Below are positions 24,885 to 36,033 of a stretch of 64,000 bases of DNA, in pieces (within the stretch, counting starts at the first letter, position 1; every line of letters begins with the position of its first letter). The stretch is from positions 76,958,557-77,022,556 of the forward strand of contig NC_133329.1 of NCBI RefSeq assembly GCF_042186555.1. Reading direction: 5' to 3'. The DNA is from Aquarana catesbeiana. Taxonomy: Eukaryota > Chordata > Amphibia > Anura > Ranidae. The notes beneath the pieces are model-generated. The model did no database searches and was not told the origin of the DNA. It saw only the letters and a list, made by a program, of their open reading frames with translations. The translations under genes and the position numbers were made by a program.

Positions 24885-25635
24885 TGCAACACTCTTAACC
24901 CTGCCCACAGGGTGAATTTCATCTGCCCACGCATGCCTAAATCATGATGGCTCAATAGGTTGCCCCAAACCCCATGACCCCCCATGTCAATTTGCAAGGA
25001 CCACAAACCACGCCCACTTTATGTTTGTCCTGCCCAAACCCTACCTCTAAATTTTAAGGGTAGGCCAATCCCACCCACTTTACATGTTGGTCCTGCCCAG
25101 ATCCACCTGTAAACATGCAGGGGCCACTCATCACACTTACTTTACAGGTTGGTCCCACCCAGACCATACCTCTAAATATGCTTGGGCCGACCGCCCCATC
25201 ACACCTACTTTACACGTTGGTCACACCCAGATCCACCTCTAAATATGTGGGGACCGCCTTTCACGCCCACTTTACAGGTTGGTCTGACACAGACCCCGCC
25301 TCTAAATATGCAGAAGCCTCCCATCACACCTACTTTATGGGTTGGTTCCACACAGACCCACCTTCTAAATATGTAGGGTACACCCACTTTACAGGTTGGT
25401 TTCAACCAGATCACACTATTAAATATGCAGGAGCCACCCATCACATCCATTTAATGGGGTGGTCTCACCCTGACCCTGACTCTACTGTAAATATGCAGGG
25501 GCCACTCCACCTACTTTAAGGGCTGGTCCCACCTAGGCCCACCTCTAAATATGCAGGGACTGCCCATCATGCCCACTTTAAAGGTTGTCCTGCCCAGACC
25601 CACCTCTAAATATGCAGGGGCCACCCATCACACCC
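24885..25635. repeat. ~63-bp minisatellite (CCTCTAAATATGCAGGGGCC unit)
   Basis: About 11 imperfect copies of a unit containing CCACCTCTAAATATGCAGGGGCC, CATCACACCCACTTTACAGG and TTGGTCCCACCCAGACC. The open frames of 64-134 aa across it are repeat artefacts. Confidence 0.9.
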
Positions 25636-25636
25636 C

Positions 25637-25920
25637 CATAGCTCCCAACTGTCCCAATCGAGGGACTGTCCTTGATTTGGAGCAATGTCCTTCTGTCCCT
25701 CATTCCTCCTCATTTGACCCTCATTTGGGTCTGATCTATATAGTTGTATATAAAATTCACTTTTTATCTATCAAAAAGTGTTTCCCCAGTGCTAAACCTT
25801 TCATCTGATTTCTAAATTGCTGCATCTGTAAATTCCAAAAGCCAATATAAAGGAATAGTAGTGATAAAAAAAGTACTTGTGGGTTTAACCAATCTTGTAT
25901 GCATCCCGCTGCTCATTACT
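25637..25920 (+). repeat. Dispersed repeat B, copy 2
   Basis: CATAGCTCCCAACTGTCCCAA is followed by GGGACTGTCCTTGATTTGGA, TCTGATCTATATAGTTGTAT, AAAGTGTTTCCCCAGTGC and GGAATAGTAGTGATAAAAAA. This is the longer copy of the family seen at 18374. No coding capacity is seen and the class is unknown. Confidence 0.75.
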
Positions 25921-26089
25921 CATCAATGACGGCACAACAAAGAAAAATCAATTTCTACATTGTTTTAGTCTTCTGAACCACACTGTGATTTGGCTTTATA
26001 GGGGACAGATTTGCTGTAACTTACATTGATAAAATAGACCAACAATGACATACTGTACACCTCGGTGTCACCAGAATCTAGTCTCATTA

Positions 26090-26356
26090 AAGGGACTGTA
26101 TAGTCTATTCAAGGTAAACATGTAATCCAATGTAATGTAATGTATTCCAATCCTATATAATGCAATGTATTCCAATGTAATGTGTAGTGTAATCCAATGT
26201 AATGTCATGTATTCCAATGTAATGCAACACAATTCAATGTAACAATGTTTTCCAATGTAGGGTAATGCAATCCAATGTAATGTATTGTAATCCAATGTAA
26301 TGTATAGTATTGCAATGTATTGTACTGCAATCCAATGTAATACCATGAATTCCAAT
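26090..26356. repeat. CCAATGTAATG tandem repeat, left part
   Basis: Irregular copies of TCCAATGTAATGTA. The array resumes at about 28593-28725 beyond the solo LTR, showing that the LTR inserted into it. Confidence 0.9.
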
Positions 26357-26360
26357 GCAA

Positions 26361-28588
26361 TGTAGCACCCTCTAGTTAGGTAGGTTCTAGAGTGAGGATT
26401 TTTCTGGCAAAGTAGGTGAATTTAGGCAGGCCTAGCTGGTTGCTAGGCCTGTTTGTTTTTATCCTGGGCTGGAAGTGGCTCAGGGTAGCAGCTAGTGACT
26501 CACAAGCAGCATCATTGACACCTCCCTCTTCCTTCTAGAGCTTGATAGAAAGATCTGGAAGGAGAGGAGGAGAGGAGAGGTGGAGCTGCCTGGGGTGTTT
26601 TAGGGAGCTCTGACCAATCCCCAACCTGGATTGGTAGGGGGCAGGCCTCCTTAAATACCTGGGGTCAGCCCAGCTGGGGGGGAGTTGTGGGGTGGAAGAG
26701 CTGGAGTGAGAGATAGTGGAGGTTGTCAGGGCCAACAGGGAGCTCCCCAATCTGGGGGGGGGGTGACCCTGGGCTGGGCTCGGGTGCATCCAGGAGGAGT
26801 GAAGAGATCCAAACTTCTAAGAGTCTCCATGGAGGATTACTGGTCGCAGTCGGGAGGGCTGGTGAGTGAGCACAGTCGGGACGCCTGGTGAGTGAGCACA
26901 GTCGGGAGGACTGGTGAGTGAGCACAGTCGGGAGGACTGGTGAGTGAGGCGCAGTCGGGAGGACTGGTGAGTGAGCACAGTCGGGAGGACTGGTGAGTGA
27001 GCACAGTCGGGAGGACTGGTGAGTGAGGCGCAGTCGGGAGGACTGGTGAGTGAGGCGCAGTAGGGAGGACTGGTGAGTGAGGCGCAGTCGGGAGGACTGG
27101 TGAGTGAGGCACAGTCGGGAGGACTGGTGAGTGAGCACAGTCGGGAGGACTGGTGAGTGAGGCACAGTCGGGAGGACTGGTGAGTGAGGCACAGTCGGGA
27201 GGACTGGTGAGTGAGGCACAGTCGGGAAGACTGGTGAGTGAGCACAGTCGGGAGGACTGGTGAGTGAGCACAGTCGGGAGGACTGGTGAGTGAGCACAGT
27301 CGGGAGGACTGGTGAGTGAGCACAGTCGGGAGGACTGGTGAGTGAGCCACAGTCGGGAGGACTGGTGAGTGAGCCACAGTCGGGAGGAATGGTGAGTGAG
27401 GCACAGTCGGGAGGACTGGTGAGTGAGGCACATTCGGGGGACTGGTGAGTGAGCACAGTCGGGAGGACTGGTGAGTGAGCACAGTCGGGAGGACTGGTGA
27501 GTGAGCCACAGTCGGGAGGACTGGTGAGTGAGCACAGTCGGGAGGACTGGTGAGTGAGCACAGTCGGGAGGACTGGTGAGTGAGGCACAGTCGGGAGGAC
27601 TGGTGAGTGAGGCACATTCGGGGGACTGGTGAGTGAGGCCAGTCGGGAGGGCTGGTGAGTGAGGCACAGTCGGGAGGGCTGGTGAGTGAGGCACAGTCGG
27701 GAGGGCTGTTGAGCGAGCACAGTCGGGAGGGCTGTTGAGTGAGGCACAGTCGGGAGGACTGGTGAGTGAGGCACAGTCGGGAGGACTGGTGAGTGAGGCA
27801 CAGTCGGGAGGACTGGTGAGTGAGGCACAGTCGGGAGGACTGGTGAGTGAGGCACAGTCGGGAGGACTGGTGAGTGAGGCACAGTCGGGAGGACTGGTGA
27901 GTGAGGCACAGTCGGGAGGACTGGTGAGTGAGGCACAGTCGGGAGGACTGGTGAGCGAGCACAGTCGGGAGGACTGGTGAGTGAGGTACAGTCGGGAGGA
28001 CTGGGGAGGCACGCCTGAGAGAACTGGGAGATTGCAGTTTGAGATGGGTGCAGAACCAGAAGAGAGGACTGTGGGAAAGGCAATGGAGAGAGGTCATTGC
28101 AGCCAGGCTGGCTGGCAGGACCTTAAGAGAGCTATCTGGGAGTGGTAGCCAAGCAGAGGACAGTGAGCACCTGAACTATTTCTACACCACAGGGGCCCTT
28201 GGTATCTGCCTGCAAAAGGCAGTTCATTGAGGCCTGGCTGAAGCAGTGTCAGGCCTACCCATGTGGTGCTAGCTAGTCCAGAGGAGTAACAGTCTGCAGC
28301 AAGGGAAGTGCTGGTGGAGTAATGGTGTGCAGCAAGTGTTCTGGAGAGTAGATTGAAGTGTATATACTGAAGAGTATATAGAAGTCCCAAGCAAGTTTCC
28401 ACAGAATTTTGCTGGGTATCCCATAATTCCCAATTTCCCATCCAAGTTTAATCCCCTCAAATAAAACAAAAAAAAAATAAAGCTTATGGACTGATCTATG
28501 TCTCTGAGTGACTGAGAAATGGATGTCTAGCTGGGCAGGGTGACAGGTGAACTACTACATTCAGTAACCCCTATGGGGGCGTGGCTAC
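26361..28588 (+). mobile_element. Solo LTR, family L1, copy 2
   Basis: It starts TGTAGCACCCTCTAGTTAGG and ends TGGGGGCGTGGCTACA. An exact 4-bp duplication, GCAA, at 26357-26360 and 28589-28592 supports retroviral-type integration. It contains a TATA-like CCTTAAATACC at about 26650 and polyadenylation signals (AATAAA) near 28459-28480. It shares its 5' part, the GAGATGGGTGCAGAACCAGA motif and its 3' part with the copy at 10571-12326. Its 2.2-kb length comes from the internal 26/27-bp array. No gag/pol region is present. Confidence 0.75.
26860..28005. repeat. 26/27-bp minisatellite (GGTGAGTGAGCACAGTCGGG unit)
   Basis: About 43 copies of GGTGAGTGAGCACAGTCGGGAGGACT (26 bp), with 27-bp variants carrying GAGGCACAG, GAGCCACAG or GAGGCGCAG. 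It produces the longest open frames of the region (391-472 codons, minus strand), which are purely repetitive. The mixture of 26- and 27-bp units shifts frame repeatedly. Confidence 0.97.
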
Positions 28589-28592
28589 AGCA

Positions 28593-28725
28593 ATATATAG
28601 CAATCAATGTAATGAAATCCATTGTAATGTAGTATATGCCAATGTAATTCCATCTATTCCAATGCAATGTATTCCAGTGCAATGTATTGCAATCCAATGT
28701 AAGGTAATGCAATCCAATGTAAACA
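28593..28725. repeat. CCAATGTAATG tandem repeat, right part
   Basis: Continuation of the array at 26090-26356, displaced by the solo LTR. Confidence 0.85.
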
Positions 28726-28809
28726 TATAAAACAGAAAAAGCTTGATTCATTTATCAATGTGTGCTAAAGCTGGCCATAGATGATGCAATTTTCTTTCCT
28801 GCAACCACA

Positions 28810-29342
28810 GGTCAGGATGGTGTCAGTAGAGCAGTGTGGACGGTGTCAGTAGGGCAGTGGACGGTGTCAGTGGACGGTGTCAGTAGGGCAGTGGACGGTG
28901 TCAGTAGGGCAGTGGACGGTGTCAGTAGGGCAGTGGACGGTGTCAGTAGGGCAGTGGACAGTGTCAGCAAGGCAGTGGATGGTGTCAGTAGAGCAGAGGA
29001 CGGTGTCAGTAGAGCAGAGGACGGTGTCAGTAGAGCAGAGGACGGTGTCAGTAGAGCAGAGGACGGTGTCAGTAGAGCAGAGGACGGTGTCAGTAGAGCA
29101 GAGGACGGTGTCAGTAGAGCAGAGGACGGTGTCAGTAGGGCAGAGGACGGTGTCAGTAGGGCCGTGGACAGTGTCAGTAGGGCCGTGGACAGTGTCAGTA
29201 GAGCAGTGGAAGGTGTCAGTAGAGCAGTGGACGGTGTCAGTAGGGCAGTGGACGGTGTCAGTAGGGCAGTGGACGGTGTCAGTAGGGTAGAGGATGGTGT
29301 CAGTAGAGCAGTGTGGATGGTATCAGTAGGGCAGCGGACAAT
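28810..29342. repeat. 21-bp minisatellite (GGACGGTGTCAGTAGAGCAG unit)
   Basis: About 25 copies of GGACGGTGTCAGTAGAGCAG plus one base. The 21-bp period keeps two long open frames (137 and 194 codons) that encode only a seven-residue repeat. There is no signal peptide or known motif, so it is treated as an artefact. Confidence 0.95.
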
Positions 29343-29347
29343 GTAAG

Positions 29348-29769
29348 TGTCAGGGCTGGGCTCAGCCCTTCCTCCTCAAAGCTGGTCGCTCAGCTGTCAG
29401 CTAATTACCAGCTCCTATATCTCCACAGTGACTCACCTGTTGATGATATCCTGCTCGTCAGTCCTGCTTACTTAAGCCATCCAGTCTAGATGATCTCTGC
29501 CTTCGCCTTGGTCACATCTCTAGAGACACTCTCCTGTGTTCCTGTTAAATACATGCTTGGCTGACATTCCTTCTGGCTCCAGATCCTGCTTGCTGTTCTA
29601 CTACGCTCATCTCTGGCTCCGTGGCGTTTTGGCTTGTCTGACTATCCATTGCAGTTCCTGAACTCTAGCTATGTTTTGACTACATTTACTCTGTTTACCT
29701 TTTTTATTATTATTAAACAAGTGAGATTTAACTGTACTTCTGTCTCAGTCTGATTCATGGTTTCTGACA
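29348..29769 (+). mobile_element. Solo LTR, 422 bp (TGTCAGGG...TTTCTGACA)
   Basis: It begins TGTCAGGGCTGGGCTCAGCC and ends GGTTTCTGACA, with a terminal TGTCAG/CTGACA inverted repeat and an ATTAAA-type signal near 29712. The target duplication is GTAAG: intact on the left at 29343-29347, and split on the right by the Harbinger MITE (GTAA at 29770-29773, final G at 30213). Removing the MITE restores GTAAG next to the LTR end. It is probably a Gypsy-type LTR; no internal region remains. Confidence 0.82.
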
Positions 29770-29773
29770 GTAA

Positions 29774-30209
29774 TGCCGCGTACACACGGTTGGACCTTTC
29801 GACCGGACTGGTCCGACGGACGCCAACGGACCAAATCCGGCGGACAATCCAATCGTGTGTGGGCTTCACCGGACCTTCCGCGGACTTTTCCAGTCGCAAA
29901 TCTGATGGACTTTAGATTTGGAACATGCTTCAAATCTTTATGTCATAACTCCACCGGACCCAGAAATCCGCTCGTCTGTATGCTAGTCCGACGGATAAAA
30001 ACCGATGCTAGGGCAGCTATTGGCTACTGGCTATCAACTTCCTTATTTTAGTCCGGTCGTACATCATCACCTACGAATCCGTCGGACTTTGGTGTGATCG
30101 TGTGTAGGCAGTACCGTTCGTTAGAAAGTCTGTCAAAAGTCCGTCAAAAGTAAGCTGGAGAGTGTGTCGGACCAGTCCGGTCGAAAAATCCGACCGTGTG
30201 TACGCGGCA
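29774..30209. mobile_element. Harbinger MITE, 436 bp
   Basis: The ends are TGCCGCGTACACACGGTTGG and the inverted CCGACCGTGTGTACGCGGCA. The TAA duplication lies at 29771-29773 and 30210-30212. The inner sequence (GGACTTTAGATTTGGAACAT, CGATGCTAGGGCAGCTATTG) matches the MITE at 50081-50511 closely, so these two belong to one subfamily. Confidence 0.92.
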
Positions 30210-30213
30210 TAAG

Positions 30214-31260
30214 TAGCTTTTTTTTTATATTATTTATTTATTTTCAACTATTTTTTACAATTTCTTTTTAGGAGCCCCGTTGGGGAGCTTTGGTGAAATA
30301 TCAGGGGTCTAAACAGACCCCTGATGTCTTACTTTTGAGACAGAGAAAGGGACTGAGGATGGAGATTTCCTAATCCCATTCTCTGCCGCCTCAGCTCCAC
30401 TGGACAGTGAATGAATGGGAAGTACTTTGTGATGAGCGGCTTACCATTCATTCACAAACTGAAGCATAGTAAACTGTTTACTATGCTTTGGTTTTGAATG
30501 AACACAGTCAGTGATTAGTACCGATCACTGATTGTATTAATTCAGAAAAGGAAGGGGCTGGTAAATTACAAGTCTCCATCCTGACACATATCCTCCGCAG
30601 CAGCCAGAGGGAATGGTGAAGGGGGAACCCGGCAGCGCTGTGGGGGGTCCAATGAAGCACACGGAGGCCAGGCAACACAAAGAAGAGGAACCTGGAGAGG
30701 AGGGGTGGCATTTCGTGAAACCGATGTCTGTATTTTCCTCCCTGCAGCAGCTGAATGTCGACGGGAGGGTGAGGAGAAGTGGGCATTTTCGGCATTCCGC
30801 TGCGGCAGGGAGGAAAATACAGTCATTGGTTCCACTAAATGCCGCCCCTCTTCTCCAGGTTTCGGGGTCAGCAACCAAAGGATGTGATATACCCGTCACC
30901 TGCCCATGATCGATGGGATGCTCATATAGCTGCTGCTGTGCCCTATTATGCTCAGTGTAAGACACTGATCTGCAGACCTCTTGCCACTGCTGCTAGCCAC
31001 TGTATATCCTGCTACCAGGAATAAGAGGCGGAGTGCTGTTGGTATCACTCTGTCTGACACTGCAGCCGGGACTATAGAGGAGGCATCGGCTTATGTGGCT
31101 GGCTGCTCCCTCTGCGGCCGGTGCTGGTTGAGCTATGTGTCTGGAAATAGTTTCTCTGCTTCGCCACGCACCATGATCCATGCCCTGTGACAGCAGGTCG
31201 GCAAGCCCAGGTGCGATCTACCCGTTGCCTGGCCGCGATCGACTGGTAGATCGCGGACCA
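30214..31260. other. Spacer with a GC-rich fold-back (about 30690-30865)
   Basis: CTGGAGAGGAGGGGTGGCATTT and TGTATTTTCCTCCCTGCAGCAG on the left arm recur inverted as CTGCGGCAGGGAGGAAAATACA and GCCGCCCCTCTTCTCCAGG, giving a hairpin of about 180 bp. The open frames on both strands are its shadows. A shorter AGACCCCTGATGT-type hairpin lies at 30295-30330. No gene recognised. Confidence 0.55.
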
Positions 31261-31264
31261 TGGG

Positions 31265-31425
31265 TTGACAACCATGATGTTGGACATCTCCCAGCCAGGA
31301 AATGACTTACTGCAGCTTCTAATGCACATTGCGAGAAGCTCACAGTGTGCAGTGAAATCAGAGTAAGCCATTTCAGTCTAGGAGAGGAGTGCAAGACTGA
31401 AGGGGGGGCTGGAGGTGAGCTTTAA
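31265..31425 (-). repeat. Dispersed repeat A, copy 2 (partial, inverted)
   Basis: It contains CCAGCCAGGAAATGACTTACTGC, CTTCTAATGCACATTGCGAG and GGAGAGGAGTGCAAGACTGAAG, the reverse complement of the 5' part of the copies at 7320 and 53925. Confidence 0.8.
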
Positions 31426-31446
31426 ACAGACCTTCTATCAGATATA

Positions 31447-32861
31447 CAGTATCTCACAAAAGTGAGTACCCCTCTCATATTTTTGTAAATGTGTTATTCT
31501 GTCTTTTCATGTGACAACACTGAAGAAATGACACATTGCTACAATGTAAAGTAGTGAGTGTACAGCTTGTATAACAGTGTCGATTTTCTGTCCCCTCAAA
31601 ATAACTCAACACACAGCCATTAATGTCTAAACCGCTGACAACAAAAGTGAGTACACCCCTAAGTGAAAATGTCCAAATTGAACCCAAAGTGTCAATATTT
31701 TTGTAGCCACCATTATTTTCCAGGACTGCCTTCAGAGCTTCACAGGTTGCCACTGGAGTCCTCTTCCACTCCTCAATGGACATCACAGAGCTGGTGGATG
31801 TTAGAGACCTTGCACTCCACCTTCCATTTGAGGATGTCCCACAGATGCTCATTAAGGTTTAGGTCTGGAGACATGCTTCACCTTTACCCTCAGCTTCTTT
31901 AGCAAGACAGTGGTCGTCTTGGAGGTGTGTTTGTGGTCGTTATCATGTTGGAATACTGCCCTGCGGCCCAGTTTCCGAAGGAAAGGATCATGCTCTGCTT
32001 CAGTATGTCACAGTACATGTCGGCATTCATGGTTCCCTCAATGAACTGTAGCTCCCCAGTGTCGGCAGCACTCATGCAGCCCAAGACCATGACACTTCCA
32101 CCACCATGCTTGACTGAAGGCAAGACACACTTGTCTTTGTACTTCTCACCTGGTTGCTGCCACACACGCTTGATACCATCTGAACCAAATAAGCTTATCT
32201 TGGTCTCATCATATCACAGGACATGGTTCCAGTAATCCATGTCCTTAGTCTGCTTGTCTTCAGCAAACTTTTTGCAGGCTTTCTTGTGCATCATCTTTAG
32301 AAGAGGCTTTCTTCTGGGATGACAGCCATGCAGACCAATTTGATACAGTGTGCGGCGTATGGTCTTGGCCACCATGCTGCAGCTCAGTTTCGGGGTCTTG
32401 GCAATCTTCTTATAGCCTAGGCCATCTTTATATAGAGCAATAATTCTTTTTTTCAAATCCTCAGAGAGTTCTTTGCCATGAGGTGCCATGTTGAACTTCC
32501 AGTGACCAGTATGAGAGAGTGAGAGCAATATCACCAAATTTAACACACCTGCTCCCCATTCACACCTGAGAACTTGTAACACTAACGAGTCACATGACAC
32601 CAGGGAGGGAAAATGCCTAACTGGGCCCAATTTGGACATTTTCACTTAGGGGTGTACTCACTTTTGTTGCCAGTGGTTTAGACATTAATGGCTGTGTGTT
32701 GAGTTATTTTGAGGGGACAGCAAATTTACACTGTTATACAAGCTGTACACTCACTACTTTACATTGTAGCAAAGTGTCATTTCTTCAGTGTTGTCACATG
32801 AAAAGATAGAATAAAATATTTACAAAAATGTGAGGGGTGTACTCACTTATGTGAGATACTG
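31447..32861 (-). mobile_element. Tc1-like transposon with complete ends (IR/DR type)
   Basis: The ends are CAGTATCTCACAAAAGTGAG and the inverted CTCACTTATGTGAGATACTG, with TA on both sides (31445-31446 and 32862-32863). Terminal repeats of about 230 bp each carry a second internal AAAGTGAGTACACCCCTAAG motif (about 31643 and 32641), the two-site arrangement of IR/DR Tc1 elements. The 1.4-kb length is near normal for the family, less an internal deletion in the transposase. The coding strand is minus. Confidence 0.92.
31680..32489 (-). pseudogene. Tc1-like transposase with an internal deletion and frameshifts
   Basis: It starts MAPHGKELSEDLKKRIIALY and continues through the first helix-turn-helix to SCSMVAKTI, which is joined directly to RRTLYQIGLHGCHPRRKPLL. 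Intact relatives have roughly 60 residues (the second DNA-binding subdomain) between these points, so an in-frame deletion removed it. The region from 32235 rightward keeps the first catalytic block (DYWNHVLW...DET). A frame change near 31930-31900 garbles the second Asp block, and SPDLNLNEHLWD near 31865 keeps the final Glu. It is not functional. Confidence 0.85.
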
Positions 32862-32914
32862 TATATTTTCACATTTATCGCACGCTCAGTAATGTGTTAG
32901 TGGAACACTTCTAG

Positions 32915-33043
32915 GTATTCATTACCTCTCACGGCGACCACAGAACTCCCCCCGACAATGCCTTCATCTACGTTTCCCTCCAGAAGGATGGCACCATCTT
33001 TGTTCTGGCATTAACCGGGGTCACCATCTACTCCCAGGACTGA
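32915..33043 (+). CDS. Candidate terminal coding exon of an unknown host gene
   Basis: Directly after a possible splice acceptor (TTCTAG, 32909-32914) an open frame of 42 codons runs to TGA at 33041. It reads VFITSHGDHRTPPDNAFIYV then SLQKDGTIFVLALTGVTIYS then QD. Codon use is G/C-rich at third positions, and the alternating beta-strand pattern of the end (AFIYVSL, TIFVLAL, GVTIYS) looks protein-like. The acceptor lacks a strong pyrimidine tract and no upstream exon or nearby AATAAA was found. It may be a real last exon, a processed fragment or chance. No family assigned. Confidence 0.25.
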   Translation, partial: VFITSHGDHRTPPDNAFIYVSLQKDGTIFVLALTGVTIYSQD

Positions 33044-33650
33044 GATTCCAGATCAGAGATGACCCCGTTATGTAGATCCTGGAGCCCCCCCAAAAAAAGC
33101 CCCACAGGAAATTGCTCTGGTCCATAAGGAGTATGAAGATTGGAGAGAAGAAGGGGTTAAAGGGGCCCCTGGGGGACATCACACCAGAACTGGTTCTGTG
33201 ACTCTGGTAGGACTCTTTAGCGGAGGCTGCTGTTGATGGGAAGGTAAAATCCTGTTTATTTAACTGACGGCAGACAGGTGGATGTTTTCATACGCAGAGA
33301 AGTGACTGGAGCGCCGGAGACGCCAAAACAGGTGTCCGTGTGACATGTTTACCAACAGAGATGGGACCGGTGCCATACAGCTGGCCAACTAGCGGCCCCT
33401 GTGGTCCCTGACATCCATTACATCTATTCCCCACCATCACAGGGACCTCTTCCTGCCTGTACACAGTCTCCACCAAGGACACAGTACACAGGGTGACAAC
33501 ACAGGAGCACAATTGGGAGACAGTTGTCACCTCATAACAGGAACCTCAGTGGCAGGATCACCGGAGAAAGCTGCAAAGTTCAAGTGATGCTAAAACGCTA
33601 TCTTGATTCTCCAAAAATAATCCATACACACCCACTGTGTCTATCTGCCT
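33044..33650. other. Spacer; includes a repeat shared with 55440-55560
   Basis: GTGACAACACAGGAGCACAATTGG and GTGGCAGGATCAC at about 33492-33560 correspond to GATGACAACTCAGGAGCACAATTAG and ATGGCAGGATCAC at 55470-55562, both next to a tandem array. No gene is recognised. Confidence 0.5.
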
Positions 33651-33654
33651 CCAC

Positions 33655-36030
33655 ATGGGGGCTAAGGAAAGGTGCTACATTTTTACATACAGTATGGCTG
33701 AGGCAGGGTGGTTACATTCATACATGAGGTGGGACTAAGGCAGGGTGGCTACGCTCCTGTATACAGTGGGACAAAGGCAAGGTTCCTACATGAGGTGGGA
33801 TTAAGGCAGAGTGCTACGTTCCTACATCCATTGGGACTAAGGCATGGTGGCTATGTTCCTATATAGAGTGGGACTAAGTCAGGGTGGCTGCGTTCCCACA
33901 TACAGTGTGGCTAAGGCAGGGTAGCTATGTTCCTACAGTACATACAGTGGTACTAAGGCAGGGTGCTACGTTCCTACATACAGTGGGACTAAGGCAGGGT
34001 GGCTACATTCCTACATGAGATGGAACTAAGGCAGGCTGCTAAGTTCCTACATACAGTGGGACTAAGGCAGGGTGCTATGTTCCTATATATAGTGGGAACA
34101 AGTCAGGGTGGCTACGTTCCTACATACAGTGGGACTGAGGCAGGGTGGCTACTCTCATATATAGAGTGGGACTAAGTCAGGGTGGCTACGCTCCTGCATA
34201 CAGTGGGACTAAGGCAAGGTGGCTACATTCCTACATACAGTGGGACTGAGGCAGGGTGGCTATGTTCCTATATAGAGTGGGACTAAGGCAGGGTGGCTAT
34301 GTTCCTACAGTACATACAGTGGTACTAAGGCAGGGTGCTATGTTCCTACATACAGTGGGACTAAGGCAGGGTGGCTACATTCCTACATGAGCTGGAACTA
34401 AGGCAGGCTGCTAAGTTCCTACATACAGTGGGACTAAGGCAGGGTGCTATGTTCCTATATATAGTGGGAACAAGTCAGGGTGGCTACGTTCCTACATACA
34501 GTGGGACTGAGGCAGGGTGGCTACTCTCATATATAGAGTGGGACTAAGTCAGGGTGGCTACGCTCCTGCATACAGTGGGACTAAGGCAAGGTGGCTACAT
34601 TCCTACATACAGTGGGACTGAGGCAGGGTGGCTATGTTCCTATATAGAGTGGGACTAAGGCAGGGTGGCTGCGTTCCCACATACAGTGGGGCTAAGGCAG
34701 GGTGGCTATGTTCCTACAGTACATACAGTGGGACTAAGGAAGGGTGCTATGTTCCTACATACATTGGATATAAAAAAGGGTGGCTACGTTCCTACATGAA
34801 GTGTGACTAAGTCAGGGTGGCTACACTCCTACATACAGTGGGACTAAGGCAGGGTGGCTATGTTCCTACAGTACATACAGTGGGACTATGGCAGGGTACT
34901 ACGTTCCTACATACAGTGGGACTAAGGCAGGGTGGCTACTTTCCTACATACAGTGGATATAAGGAAGGGTGGCTACGTTCCTACATGATGTGTGACTAAG
35001 TCAGGGTGGCTACACTCCTACATACAGTGGGACTAAGGCAGGGTGGCTATGTTCCTACAGTAAATACAGTGGGACTATGGCATGTTCCTACATAAGGTGG
35101 GACCAAGGCAGGGTGGCTATGTTCCTACATGGAGGTGGGACTAAGGCATGGTGGTTATGTTCTTACATGAGGTGGGACTAAGGCAGAGGGGCTACTTTCC
35201 TACATACAGTGGATATAAGGAAGGGTGGCTACGTTCTTACATGATATGTGACTAAGTCAGGGTGGCTACACTCCTACATACAGTGGGACTGAGGCAGGGT
35301 GGCTACGCTCCTGCATACAGTGGGACTAAGGCAAGATGGCTACATTCCTAAATACAGTGGGACTGAGGCAGGGTGGCTATGTTCCCATATAGAGTGGGAC
35401 TAAGGCAGGGTGGCAGCGTTCCCACATACAGTGGGGCTAAGGCAGGGTGGCTATGTTCCTACAGTACATACAGTGGGACTAAGGAAGGGTGCTACGTTCC
35501 TACATACAGTGGATATAAGGAAGGATGGCTACGTTCCTACATGATGTGTGACTAAGTCAGGGTGGCTACACTCCTACATACAGTGGGACTAAGGCAGGGT
35601 GGCTATGTTCCTACAGTACACACAGTGGGACTATGGCAGGGTGGCTACGTTCCTACATGAGGTGGGACCAAGGCAGGGTGGCTATGTTCCTACATGGAGG
35701 TGGGACTAAGGCATGGTGGTTATGTTCTTACATGAGGTGGGAATAAGGCAGGGGGGCTTCGTTCCTACATGAGGTGGGACTAAGGCAGAGTGGCTTTGTT
35801 CCAACATACATTTGGACTAAGGCAGGATGGCTACGTTGCTACATGCAGTGGGACTAAGGAAGGGTGGTTACATTCCTACATGAGGTGTGACTAAGGCAGG
35901 GTGGCTACATTCCAACATATATTGGGACTAAGGCAGGGTGGCTACGTTACTACGTACAGTGGGAATAAGGCCGGTGGCAACGTTCCTACATACAGCGGGA
36001 CTAAAGCAGGGGGGCTACGTTCCTACTAGA
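33655..36030. repeat. 37-bp minisatellite (GGGACTAAGGCAGGGTGGCT unit), left block
   Basis: About 63 copies of a ~37-bp unit, ACAGTGGGACTAAGGCAGGG followed by TGGCTACGTTCCTACAT. A higher-order pattern is visible: the block at 33931 recurs at 34303 (372 bp, about ten units) and that at 34711 recurs at 35456 (745 bp, twice 372). The array continues at 36912-37187 and 42777-43061 beyond two insertions. Confidence 0.96.
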
Positions 36031-36033
36031 CAT

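Noticed and set aside
26665..28083. Open frames of 391-472 codons on the minus strand
   Set aside because: They translate only the 26/27-bp minisatellite. Three overlapping frames are open at once and no domain is present.
28762..29346. 194-codon plus-strand frame with a DGVSRAV repeat
   Set aside because: The 21-bp tandem repeat keeps any stop-free phase open. There is no flanking gene structure and a second frame is also open.
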